Positions 35,701 to 47,700 of a stretch of 64,000 bases of DNA are shown here, piece by piece (the first letter of the stretch is position 1; the number at the start of each line of letters is the position of its first letter). The DNA is from Tubulanus polymorphus (Eukaryota > Nemertea > Palaeonemertea > Tubulaniformes > Tubulanidae): the NCBI RefSeq assembly GCF_964204645.1, contig NC_134030.1, positions 20,403,110-20,467,109 on the forward strand. The letters run 5' to 3'. The position numbers and the translations under genes were made by a program. The notes under the pieces are model-generated. The model made no database searches. It was not told the origin of the DNA and saw nothing but the letters and a program-made list of their open reading frames with translations.

Positions 35701-38700
35701 TCAATTGTAAATAGTACACTGTATTTGTATATATTGTAAATACTCTTGTGTATATTTTTAAAATATTTTTTATTTTTCTCTCGATATGTAAATATTTGTA
35801 AACAAAATCTTTTTTTTTTCTCAACGTACCATGGAAATGGTTGGAGAGTAATAAATTATCTTATCTTATCTTATCTTTTATGGTCCGTCACGTGGCGCCA
35901 CCTACTGTATTTTGATATGCTAATGAGCAGGTGATGACGTCACTGTAACGTTTCCGAGCGTCCACGGAGCGGATTCTCAGCATTACGCGAGCGTATGCCG
36001 AGTAAACTATCGCTCATAAATGAAAACAACAACAACTTTAGTAAAAATTGTTTATTTCTGAATGCAAATTCCTCACTGAACAAGTTGATGGTAATAAAGG
36101 TAGATAAACCGATTATTAACGAAATTACGGACCAAAACGTCGCACGGAGAGCAGGTGTGACAGAAGTAGGCTATTTGCAAATCAAATTTCATCCACAATG
36201 CAGTTACGTTCTGTGGCACAATGGGTAAATCACTGGATTACTACTGGATTTTTTTTTCGTTTGGTTTTAATCCCAATATTGCAAGTCTGAGCGTCAACGT
36301 ACTCACATACGGCTAACCTGTAGAAATCACCGTACAGTCACGTACAGGTAACAACAACGTTTGAAGTATTAAGTGAGTACCATGAGTACAATAAGCCTAC
36401 CATGCCTATGTACTACAAACACAACGTTTTACCTCTCGTCCGCCCTACAGTGATGTTACTAATAACTGGTGCCATTATAACATGGATAGGATTTGGTCAG
36501 GACTAGCCTAAAGTCTAATTCAGTCTGTACTAATTCACTCGATAGGCCTATTTTTAAGACAATACAGTGAAGTATTCACACGCAGAAAGGCTAATTGATT
36601 TGAGCCATGTGATTAAATTTTACTCAGGCCTTCTCTGACCTGCTGACATTAATAGTCAAACCTAGATCCAAAACGTTCATGTGGTCACGGCTTGTATACC
36701 AGAAATCATTGTAGGCCTGTACATTTTGCTGTTCGTAGGTTTGGTATACCGATTTCTCCATTTTTGACTGATAAGTGTACAGTATAGCGTACGCATTATA
36801 TAATTGTTCCAATGGGAATAGGGCCTATTGATTGTGATACCTGGAACTAGCTCGGAATAGTCACCAAACACAAACGATATTGAAATAATTTAAAGCTTGA
36901 TTTATTGTTGAAACGAGTCAAAGAGAAAAGAGCTCAGAGAGAGAACGAGAGCCAAAGAGAAAGAGAGCGAGGAATAGAGAGACATGAATTTATATTGCTC
37001 CACTAGACAATGGCCAGACACGTCAGTAGGACAAAGTCCGAATGACCAGTGCCGAGTGAAGTGGACGGTTGGGATTAAAGAGATAAAGACAATATTGCTT
37101 TTGAAATGATTAACATACGGAAATATAGTATAACATGTTTGTAATGAAAACTGAATAATGACTTAGATATTAAATAAATACTATCCTCTGTATCATATGC
37201 CCCACCTTCACTTGATTCGTCCTCGAATCTCAAAATTAAACTATACCGACGAAAAAACTATTGACAACGAGTGAAAAACCACTACTCGATAAAAGATCCA
37301 AACATGAAAAGTAACCATATATACTGCATGATATTCTTCCCTTTAAACACGCAATTATCAGTGGGATGAAAACCTGGAAGACACTTAAATTACGCGGATG
37401 ACACTAACGACTTATCATTGTAGCAAGAAGACGTAGACACACGGAAAAAATGTATACAGGTCCACCACTCAACAATTAAGCGTAATCAGGAGAAATAAAC
37501 AAAGATAGTACATGATTCATATGAATGGAATCTAACCCATATAAAGATAGGCGTATAGGTTGTCAATAATAGTAATGTGGTCAGTACGGCAGTAAATATC
37601 ATTGTCACTTCTAAAATAAATATCAAAGTCCAATAAGTGGACTGCACGCACAAAAATAAATGAAAACTATGGCGCGATAGTAACTAAGTAAGTATCAAGT
37701 TCCACATACACGATAATAAGTATATTAAATATTTCTAATAAAAGGCGGGCTGACACAGAGGCACGCGTTTTGTAAAATAAAAAAAAACATTAGCAACAGC
37801 CGATCCTCTTTGTTCTGTGTTGGGGAGAGGACTCAGAAAACCCCAAACGGTATCAACCATACATTAGCCCTTTTTCCTTGACGAGAGTGGGTTAACTCCC
37901 GGGTTATTTCTGTGCTGGAGGAACCACTCCAGAGAAAAAGCAAAGAGTGTTAGCCAAATATAGTTATGCAAAGGCTAGCATTTGATATAGTACACAGCGC
38001 ACACTTTGTTAGTCTCCGAGACATCAGGTTTAGACATCTATGCCGGACAACAGGCTTCGATACAGGTTTGTGGACGTCTCTCCATCGGATGTTCTTGAGA
38101 CTACAGGTTTGTGGACGGTTCGACATGACGTGTGTTGTTGGTTATTCGACATTGGGCTTACCACCTATGTTGACGCAGGTGGGGCCAGCAATGTCTAGTT
38201 GTCACGTTCACATCTACAGTCCATCTCGTAGTGAGTCTGACAAAGGTCAGCTTGGTGCGATAACTTCTTTAGATAGAGTTGATGACTTCTTACGATTTTT
38301 CATCGCTGTCTCCGGTGTAAACAATGTGGAGTACCGATACGTCTGGAAGAACTTGTTTGTGGAAGAGGCCTCGTATTCGAAGACCGCATTGTGGCACTTG
38401 GCGTCTGTGGTTTTCCTCAGAGACTATTTAGGGTGTGACTTCTGACGGAGATGTGACATCGACCTGAGACTATATCGCATGCGAGTCATTTACATAGATT
38501 ATAGATCAAATTGATATATTAAACTACCTCCATGCTTTCCCATATCAGACGCGCAAATGGATGATACCGATATTAGTTAGGAAAAGATAGTTAGCTTAAC
38601 GATAGCATAAAGCAAAAAAAAAAAAAACAAAAACAAGAAAAACTTAAGCTGTTGCACCTGCAAAAGAACGTTTTGGATTAGACAAAATAAAACATTGTAG

Positions 38701-41700
38701 GAAGCTCTCTCATAAAATTTTGTTATAGAATTTGAAAAATATGAGTAGTTTGATAAAAGGATATCTCTGAGCTAGTGTCGCAGCAGTAATGGATATTCAC
38801 GATCTGCAAAAGACTTTTGTGAGTACGTGTAACTAATGATTATTAAGGTTTAGTGGTTGGGTAAACTTAATCAAGTGTCGGAAGTGCAATCATTTTACCA
38901 TCCGTGAATGAAAGATATAGATAAGTATCATAATAGTTAGAGTTAATAATTTTTATTAATTGGATGTACGCGCACCATGACATTCTGGTTAATTCAGGTA
39001 AGTCGTGCCGCCGAGAATTTGCTATAATTTGACTGTTTCCCCAATAGGTCGAGAGATAAGGACTTAAAAGCTTGACCTGACTTGTTTTCCTTAGACCATT
39101 GGGGGCGTGATTGATATAATAGTGATGTGGACAGTCAGGAAGATTTAAAATAGTTATATTAACGCTATCGCTGATGTTAGCCAGTGAGAGGACTAAAGAA
39201 CAGCCGCTAGTACGTAACGGATATACCATTCGGAATATATTCTTTAAAATTAATAAAGACAACCGAAATAACACATAGCCGGCTAACAACAAAACGATGA
39301 AGTGTACGTTCTCCTGAATATGCGAAGAAATTAATTCAAAAGAGGATACAAAATCGGTTGTAGCATTGTCGGTAGCCGGATTGCTTTGTTCGTCAGGTGG
39401 ATAAAAGGCTAGTGTTTCATTTATCGTTATTTTAAATGAATTTGCCGACGGATTGCTGGTTGTTGCGAGAGGTGCAAACAAAGTTGCCGCTCTTCTTCGA
39501 TTAGTACAGAATAGATACAGCGAGAAAGTCAAAGCTAACAAACTTGAGATTAATGATGTAGAGGCAATAATTTGTGAGGAATCAATACTAAAAGAACTTT
39601 TATGCCACGGTGAGGCGAAGTTAGACCCAAAGGAACTCTACTGGGTGCAAGAACAGGCGTTACTTGGCCGTAAACAGGGACCGAATGAGCCGGTGAAATC
39701 ATACTCGGAGGACCTCACCTCTAAATTTGCGAAATTGAAAACACCTCCTCAGACGCGATTGCAAGTCTTTTTGTTAGGGTTACGAACGGATCTAAAGAAA
39801 TTTGTTTTGACTCAACAACCTCGGTCAGTTGATGAGGCTGTTAATCAGGCCCTTACGGCAGAGATTATTACGCAGCTAGATCCTCCTGCAACACACTCAG
39901 TTGCCGCCCTTAAAGGCCAGGAGCAGGATAAAATGGAATTGTTGATTAACGAAATAAAATCTCTACGAGCTGACCTCACTTCTCAATCAAATTTCCAAGC
40001 AAACAATAGGCCGGCATCAGAAATTCCTTACTGTAATTACTGTCAGAGATCAGGTCATTCTGAGCGTACTTGTGATCGCAGGTACAATTCAAGAGGTCAG
40101 CAGTCTAGTTATCGGGGTCAAGGGTTGCGTAGGCAAAATTATTCGAGGAATAATTACCGTCGGTTTAATCCTGATAACCCGACAAACAATCGAAACTATA
40201 CACATAGGGGTAATTACGATGTGATGGAATATGTCCATCAGTCGTTTTCTATGTTGTAACTGGAGGGTGCTGCCCTCTCTCTCTCGAAAATACAGAACAA
40301 TAGGTGATTGTGTTAATATCTTTTGTCCGCCTTTTTACTGGTTTTTGGGCTCGCAGAGTCGATATTTGGAGGAAACTTCTACTGTGGAACAGGCAGAATA
40401 GGACCTCGTTACATCTGGTGGCAGCGTAGTGGGATTTGATTGTGAAAAAACCCGTTGAAATTGAGTTGAAGCGGTGAACACGTTTTTCTCCGTTTAGTCT
40501 GTGTAAATTACGGTTACTTTTTGTGTGTACTTAACGTATTTTTTTTTTACCTACTTCGTAATTCCTAGTACATATTTAGTATTATTTAAGTGCCTGTTTC
40601 CCCTACATTTATTTGCGGTCCTGTATTTTCTGTGTCATTTATATAAAAGAAACCCTAATGCGAAACAACAACTACGCCGTGTTAGATGTCTACTGTATCC
40701 AGAGCCGAGAAGTTTGGAGCTTAATATACTATTATAAGGACTATAATTAAATTTGCGTAGATATTTTGACTATATATTCCTGTTCAAATAGGAGTTTGAA
40801 CAAGTTGAAGGGGGTAGTGTGATGGAATATGTCCATCAGTCGTTTTCTATGTTGTAACTGGAGGGTGCTGCCCTCTCTCTCTCGAAAATACAGAACAATA
40901 GGTGATTGTGTTAATATCTTTTGTCCGCCTTTTTTACTGGTTTTTGGGCTCGCAGAGTCGATATTTGGAGGAAACTTCTACTGTGGAACAGGCAGAATAG
41001 GACCTCGTTACAACGACAGGCAGCAGTTTCCCAACTCTACCTATCACACGAATCAGGGAAATTAGGCACGGCTTGTATCAACGTGGGTGATAACAGCCAA
41101 CCACATGCACATAACCCCACGAACCATTTACCAACATCCCCTCCTAACATTAATTTCGATACTTTTGCAGATGATTCCGCTAATTCTGACGTTTTTAGCA
41201 GTAAATTTCATATTGATTTTTGTGACTGTTTGCTCAGAATATTTTATGTTTTCATGGCGTTTTCCCTACTTATATTCTTTTTATGCAAAGACATCGTGTG
41301 TAGAGCCACTCCATTTCTTATCAATGTTTTCATCGTGCTATTCAAACTTGTACAACGGTCAGCACGTGGCAGTATAACCATATTTGCTAAGTCTCGTGTC
41401 TTGGGTGAGTCTCTCTATTGAATTATTTGTTATCATATTAGCCTATTTATGAACGGCATCAGTTTCCCGAAATGTGATGAAAAATGTAAACAGTCGCCGA
41501 TAGTGAGCGAAAATAGTCAAAAGTCTTATAAAATTTTAGCATCGGTCGCCAATTCAATTCCCGGAAAAGTTAGTGGAACAAATGTTACTATTTTAATTGA
41601 TAGTGGTAGTGACTTGACAGTCGTTAGTAAATCTCTGTTTGATAAATTAGACAGTTGCGAGCTAATTGACCCCGATAAAAGTATCAATGCCCATTCAGCT

Positions 41701-44700
41701 AATGGATCTAATATTCGAATGTTGGGCGTCACTGAATTAAAACTTAATATTGGGCTCTGTGATTATGATATAACTGCACATGTAGCGGCAGATTTGGCAT
41801 ACGACGTTATTTTAGGTATGGACGTTTTGATACCACAGGGAGTTATTATTGATTTAGGGGAAGGTACCGTACAATTCCCTGGTAGCGGTCCTCTGATATT
41901 ACAGAAGCAATACGATCTTGTAAATGATGCCCAACTGCGTGTCAAAGAAACCACTGTAGTTCCACCTTTTTCAGAAATAGTCATACCGGCAAAAATATCA
42001 CAATCCGTTTCAAATGGGACCGAATGCATAATTGAACCGAGTCTCAAATTACACAGAACAAATTTGATTGGTGCTAAAGTCATTGCTTTAGTCAAGAAGA
42101 ACTCAGTTCCATTTCGTATTTGCAATCCTACCGTTAAACCCGTGAAACTTTATAGAAACACAACACTTGGTCATCTATCTACAGGATCGTTTGACATCAT
42201 AGATACAGATGTACAAAACGAATCAGCAAGTATACCGGGACCCAACATTTGTAATCTTAATTGTCAGCCTGGGAACCTGAAGTATGAAGACCCACCTGAC
42301 GTCAACCTAGGTAAATCGCAACTTTCAGGCTCAGAGAAACAGCGTCTGCGTAAACCTCTCTTGAAGTACCGTGACGTTTTCGCCAATAGTGATGACGAAC
42401 TGGGTCATTCAACGTTAATAGAACATCATATCGATGTCCAAGGCCACCCTCCTATCAGGCAACGAGCCTATCGACGGACCCCAGACATGAGAAAAATCGA
42501 GGAGGAGGAAGTAGATAAGATGGCACGTGCCGGGATTATTCGAGAATCTAACTCGCCATGGAGTAGCCCGGTCGTGCTAGTTAAAAAGAAAAATGGCCAG
42601 ACTAGGTTCTGCGTAGACTATCGGAAGGTCAACGAGGTCACTCGGAAGGATTCATTCCCGATGCCTCGTTGTGACGATATAATCGACAGTTTAGGTAGTT
42701 CCCAGCCAAAATTCTTTCATCACTAGATTTGCGATCTGGTTATTGGCAATTAGAGGTTGACGAAGATTCGAAGCCAATCACTGCGTTTACCTGTAGTCGT
42801 GGCCTGTTTGAATTTAATTAATTCAGTTGGAAGATATGTCTAATTTACCTCGACGACGTTGTAGTATTTTCCAATTCATTTGAAGAACATTTGGAACATT
42901 TAGAGCAAGTTTTCCAACGGCTAAGAGAAGTTGGACTGACTCTGAAGCCGTCCAAATGCAACTTCGCTATGGCAAGCATTCTTTACTTAGGACACGTTCT
43001 CAGCGCCAAGGGAGTCGAACCCGATCCTGAAAAGTGCAAGGCAATTTTGGAGTACCCAATTCCAAGAACGTTGAAAGATCTAAGATCATTTGTAGGCCTG
43101 GCTACGTATTACAGGAAATTCATTCCCAGATTTAGCGAAATATGCTCACCTCTATATGCCATGACCAAGAAAAATGCAAAATTTGATTGGACACCTGAAT
43201 GTGACAAAGCCTTTAACACATTAAAACAACGACTCACGACTCCCCCCGTATTAGCATTTCCCGACTTTAATCTACCCTTTGAACTGCACACAGATGCCAG
43301 TGCAACAGCAATAGGGCTGGTATTGTGTCAGCGTGTGGATAATAATGAACGCGTTATTGCGTATGGGGGCCGGAACCTCCTCCCTAGGGAAAGAAATTGG
43401 GACACAACCCAACGGGAGATGGCTGCTGTCATGGAAGGCATCAAGAAGTTCAAGCCCTACCTCCACGGTCGTAAGTTCCGTGTCGTTACAGACCACAATG
43501 CACTCCGTTGGTTAATGACATTAAAAGAACCTCAAGGACGATTATGTCATTGGGCATTAGCATTGCAAGAATACGACATGGAGATTGTGCATCGTGCTGG
43601 TCGGGTACACAATAACGCGGATGCCTTATCACGTCGAAACTATATCAACACCATTGATTCAAATCAGGTTTTGAACATTTCAAATGAAGATAGGGTTGAG
43701 TATCCCTCTGTGTGCGTTTGATAAATGAGATATTGTCTGTCTTTGGTTGATACTCAACCCTATCTCATTTATCAAACGCACACAGAGGGATGACCCTTTT
43801 TCTTTAGATTTGATAAAGTACTTGAATGATAGAGAATTACCCGAAGACAAGAAGGCCGCTAGAAACATCATCCTCCAGTCTGAATTTTTCTGTCTACGCG
43901 AACACGGATTATTATGGCGCAAGTCCAAATTGAACCGATCAAAACATCCGGGACAAATTCTGTTTCAATTATATATCCCTCCATCATTGAGAGAGGACGT
44001 TCTCATAGCTTATCATGACGATGTTTTGGCTGGTCACTTTGGTTTTGATAAGACCTACGATAAAATACGAACGAAATACTACTGGCGAGGCATGTACGAA
44101 GATATAGCACACTGGGTCAGGTCATGTGTATTGTGCAATACCAAGAAAGTACCGAAACACAAGCTCACGGCACCCCAGATCCCTTTACCTGCAGTAGATT
44201 CTCCGTTCGATCGAATCGCAATTGATTGCGTAGGGCCAATCCATCGCAGTAGGAAAGGGAACCAATATATTGTAGTCATAACCGACTATTCGACACGTTG
44301 GGCCGAAGCCTTTGCCACCAAATCTATTTCTGCAACTGTGATTGCTCGCATTCTGTTTGATGAAATTCTATGTACCCACGGCGCACCACTCACAATTAAT
44401 TTTGAGTGACAGAGACCTTTCTGTCTTCTCTTGTAAGAGAACTATGTGAATTATGCAATACTACTCAGATCCGTACTTCCGCTTATCACCCATGTACAGA
44501 TGGACTTACTGAAAAGTACAATGGCACTTTAGTGCAAGGACTGAGCATGTTTTGCAATTCAAAACAGACTAACTGGGATGAATTCATCAAGCCACTCCTT
44601 CATGCCTATAGAACTACCATCGTCAAAAGCACGGGCTACACACCATTTTTTCTCATGCACGGTCGTGAAGCTAGGACACCAATAGACACCTCACTCCTAC

Positions 44701-47700
44701 CTCCTGAACATGAATTCTACTCAGCTGATGAATATGTCCAAGAAATGGGTAGAAAGTTGCAAGAAGCTCGCATTTGGGCCAAAACAAATCTGGAAAATAC
44801 TCAGGTGATCGCGAAATTGAAACATGATCAACGACACAAGGTCACAGATCCTGTCTACCAGGAAGGCGACTTAGTTTGGCTTCGGACTCCAAAGACAATA
44901 AAAGGGCTATCTAAGAAGTTGCTTCATCCATATTCTGGACCATTCATTATCTTCAAGAAAACATCGCCCGTTAATTATCTCCTTAAAACACGAGCTGGTA
45001 GAACCCTTAAATCTCCCGTGCACGCCAACAGACTTAAAATGCACACTGACCCTAATGCTCGACGTGTCGGAATTCAGAAATTTGATCGTGATTTGCAAGT
45101 TAAAGTACAACCCCAAATACCCAGGAAACAAGCACAGGTTGTCCCTCAACAACAGGGAGGTAGCGATAGCAATAAACCCAAGGATTCCGAGCCAACGGCC
45201 GCATCCGCGAATAATCCAACACCACCAACTACAACTGAGCACACAATCACAAAGAATCTTCCCGATCCCGAACTTAAATCCCGGAACAAAAAGCAATCAG
45301 ATGTCTTTCCCGTCGAATGCCTATTAAAATCACGGAAATCGAAAGGTCGCTTACAGTACCTAGTACAATGGGCTGGTAACTATCCTCCCTCATGGGAGCC
45401 ATCAAGAAACGTATCTAAAGACCTAATTGAAAAATTCCGGCTGGATAAAAGACAATGATCTTATCGTGTCGTTTTCCATCTATTTTTCAGACAATGATGA
45501 TTTATCCAATATTTTTCATACTGATGGTGATGGGTACAGGGACCGGTGCTGCGAGGGAAAGGTTGATACTCCGGAAAGATTACGGTGTCTTGTTTACGCA
45601 ACAGGGCCAGATCGACAACGCTGGGTCAGCATGGAGCCACACGTATGCTCTACCTTGGCTGCGTTATCCCCTGCCGCACATGACACCACCTTCCTGCCCG
45701 GGTTCTCCACCAATGATACCTAGAACTAGCTCGGAATAGTCACCAAACACAAACGATATTGAAATAATTTAAAGCTTGATTTATTGTTGAAACGAGTCAA
45801 AGAGAAAAGAGCTAAGAGAGAGAACGAGAGCCAAAGAGAAAGAGAGCGAGGAATAGAGAGACATGAATTTATATTGCTCCACTAGACAATGGCCAGACAC
45901 GTCAGTAGGACAAAGTCCGAATGACCAGTGCCGAGTGAAGTGGACGGTTGGGATTAAAGAGATAAAGACAATATTGCTTTTGATATGATTAACATACGGA
46001 AATATAGTATAACATGTTTGTAATGAAAACTGAATAATGACTTAGATATTAAATAAATACTATCCTCTGTATCAATTGGGCTTATTATTTCCTGCTTTAG
46101 AATACTGAAATAAGCCCAACGTTCATTGAAATATCCAACAACGGTGAAAGTTTGATTACTGTATACATGTACTGTAGGTTTTCATGTTGTATGAATATTT
46201 TGCAGTTCAAATGGGTATGATGCTGATTCCAATGTACAATAAACACATGAAGTTAAATGGTCAAGGACAGTCAACACCAAGATATCTCTCTTCGACCGAT
46301 GTTGTACCATAGAAGATCTGATTCTTTCAACTCAAGCAAAGTGATTCTACACGATCGACATAACACTGGAATAGGTTTGTAATGACTAACAGTTCATTTC
46401 ATTTAGTCCTATGCATTTTTTAGCCAATTTGGCTTTGATTGTAATTGAAACTCTAGTAAGACGATTTGAAAAAACACAAGTTATGCTTGATTCTCATATT
46501 CAAATTTAATTCAAATTTGTTCTATTACATCATATTTACAAAGCGTATCATTGGTTCATACAGTAATAAAAATTAGGACAGAACAAATATTATTATAGAA
46601 TTTTCAAAAAGGCAATGAAGTTCTATAACTAAATGAACACTATTTTTTAGCTCGGCTGTGACCGAAGGTCAGCGGAGCTATTGGGTTAGGGGTAAGCCGT
46701 CATCGTCCGTCCGTTCGTTCGTCTGTCAACTTTTTCTTCAAATCGCTACTAGTCGTGCAGTTTTAATCAGATCAATTCCAAATTTGGTATCAGTGTTCTA
46801 TGGACCTAGCCCTAAAAAGTTACTGAGCCATTTTTGATTCTTCTCCCAGAGGGCGCCTTATGGGGTTGGAGTTCCTATTTCTTCAAATCGCTACTCGTCC
46901 TACAGTTATAATCAGATCAATTCCGAATTTGGTGTGAATGTTCTATGGACCACGGCCTATGAAGTTACAGAGCCATTTTTTGATTCGTCCACCAGGGGGT
47001 GCCCCTGGGGGTGGAGTTTCTATTTCTTCAAAATTGCTATTAGTCATACAGATTTAAACAGATCAAGTTCAAATTTGGTATGAATGTTCTATGGACCAAT
47101 GCCTACAAAGTACAGAGCCCTTTTTGGATTTGGCCAAAAGGGAGCACCCCTGGGTATGCAGCTTCCATTTCTTCAAATCACACAGCGGAGCTATATAAGC
47201 CGATAGGCTCCTTGTCTCATAACTCAGATCGAGAGTGACTCTCCCGTTTATTAGGAAACACACGCAACCAGTGGAATAGGTTTGATTTACACACATGTTG
47301 CAGGTATCAATTGTTAATCACTATAGAATTTATAATCCATAAAAGCCAAAATCAGCCGGAAACCCAGACCAGATCAATTCATAATTTATTGATTGAATCT
47401 ACACTACAATATATGTATTTATTCAAATATTTCAATAAAAATATTAACTTCTTCAATCTATTCTAAATCATAATACGTTCTTATCTGTGAATTCACTCAA
47501 TCTATCGACTCAACAGGTGCTTAAGATGGGTTCTTAATAGGACAGATCCATTTTTAAGCGTGGTGATAATACAGTATCATGATGTTTGAATGCCAAAATA
47601 AATGCCTGGTCAAATAAATTAATATTTGTTGATTATACGTCCGCGTATGTTCGGTTTCAAAGCTGAATCACATTTGACGTTTACACAGTGGTTGCATATT

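Larger units (their letters stand above)
32240..36834. other. Expanded intron 2 of gene 3, left part
   Basis: Nothing coding is supported. It holds a foldback repeat (33829-33960), a single hairpin unit, a (TTCAA)n tract, the hairpin array, a retroelement tail and a degenerate SINE, each listed separately. These insertions, with the Gypsy element, account for the intron's growth relative to gene 4. Confidence 0.7.
36835..46074 (-). mobile_element. Gypsy-type LTR retrotransposon with inverted interior
   Basis: Two 361-bp LTRs (36835-37195 and 45714-46074), differing at 3 positions, begin TGATAC and end GTATCA and are flanked by the 4-bp duplication ATTG (36831-36834 and 46075-46078). LTR orientation is minus: read that way, each has an ATATAAAT box and then AATAAA near the end. 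A tRNA-type primer site abuts the right LTR and a purine tract abuts the left LTR, again minus. The env C-terminus (39455-38867) is also minus. Yet gag, protease, RT, RNase H, integrase, chromodomain and the env N-terminus run on the plus strand from about 39453 to 45690. The interior was therefore inverted, with loss of the gag start and the middle of env. The copy is defective. Confidence 0.85.

Noticed and set aside
37966-38445. Host gene of 159 residues between the left LTR and env
   Set aside because: Lies wholly inside the Gypsy element, no domain recognised, no splice or promoter evidence.
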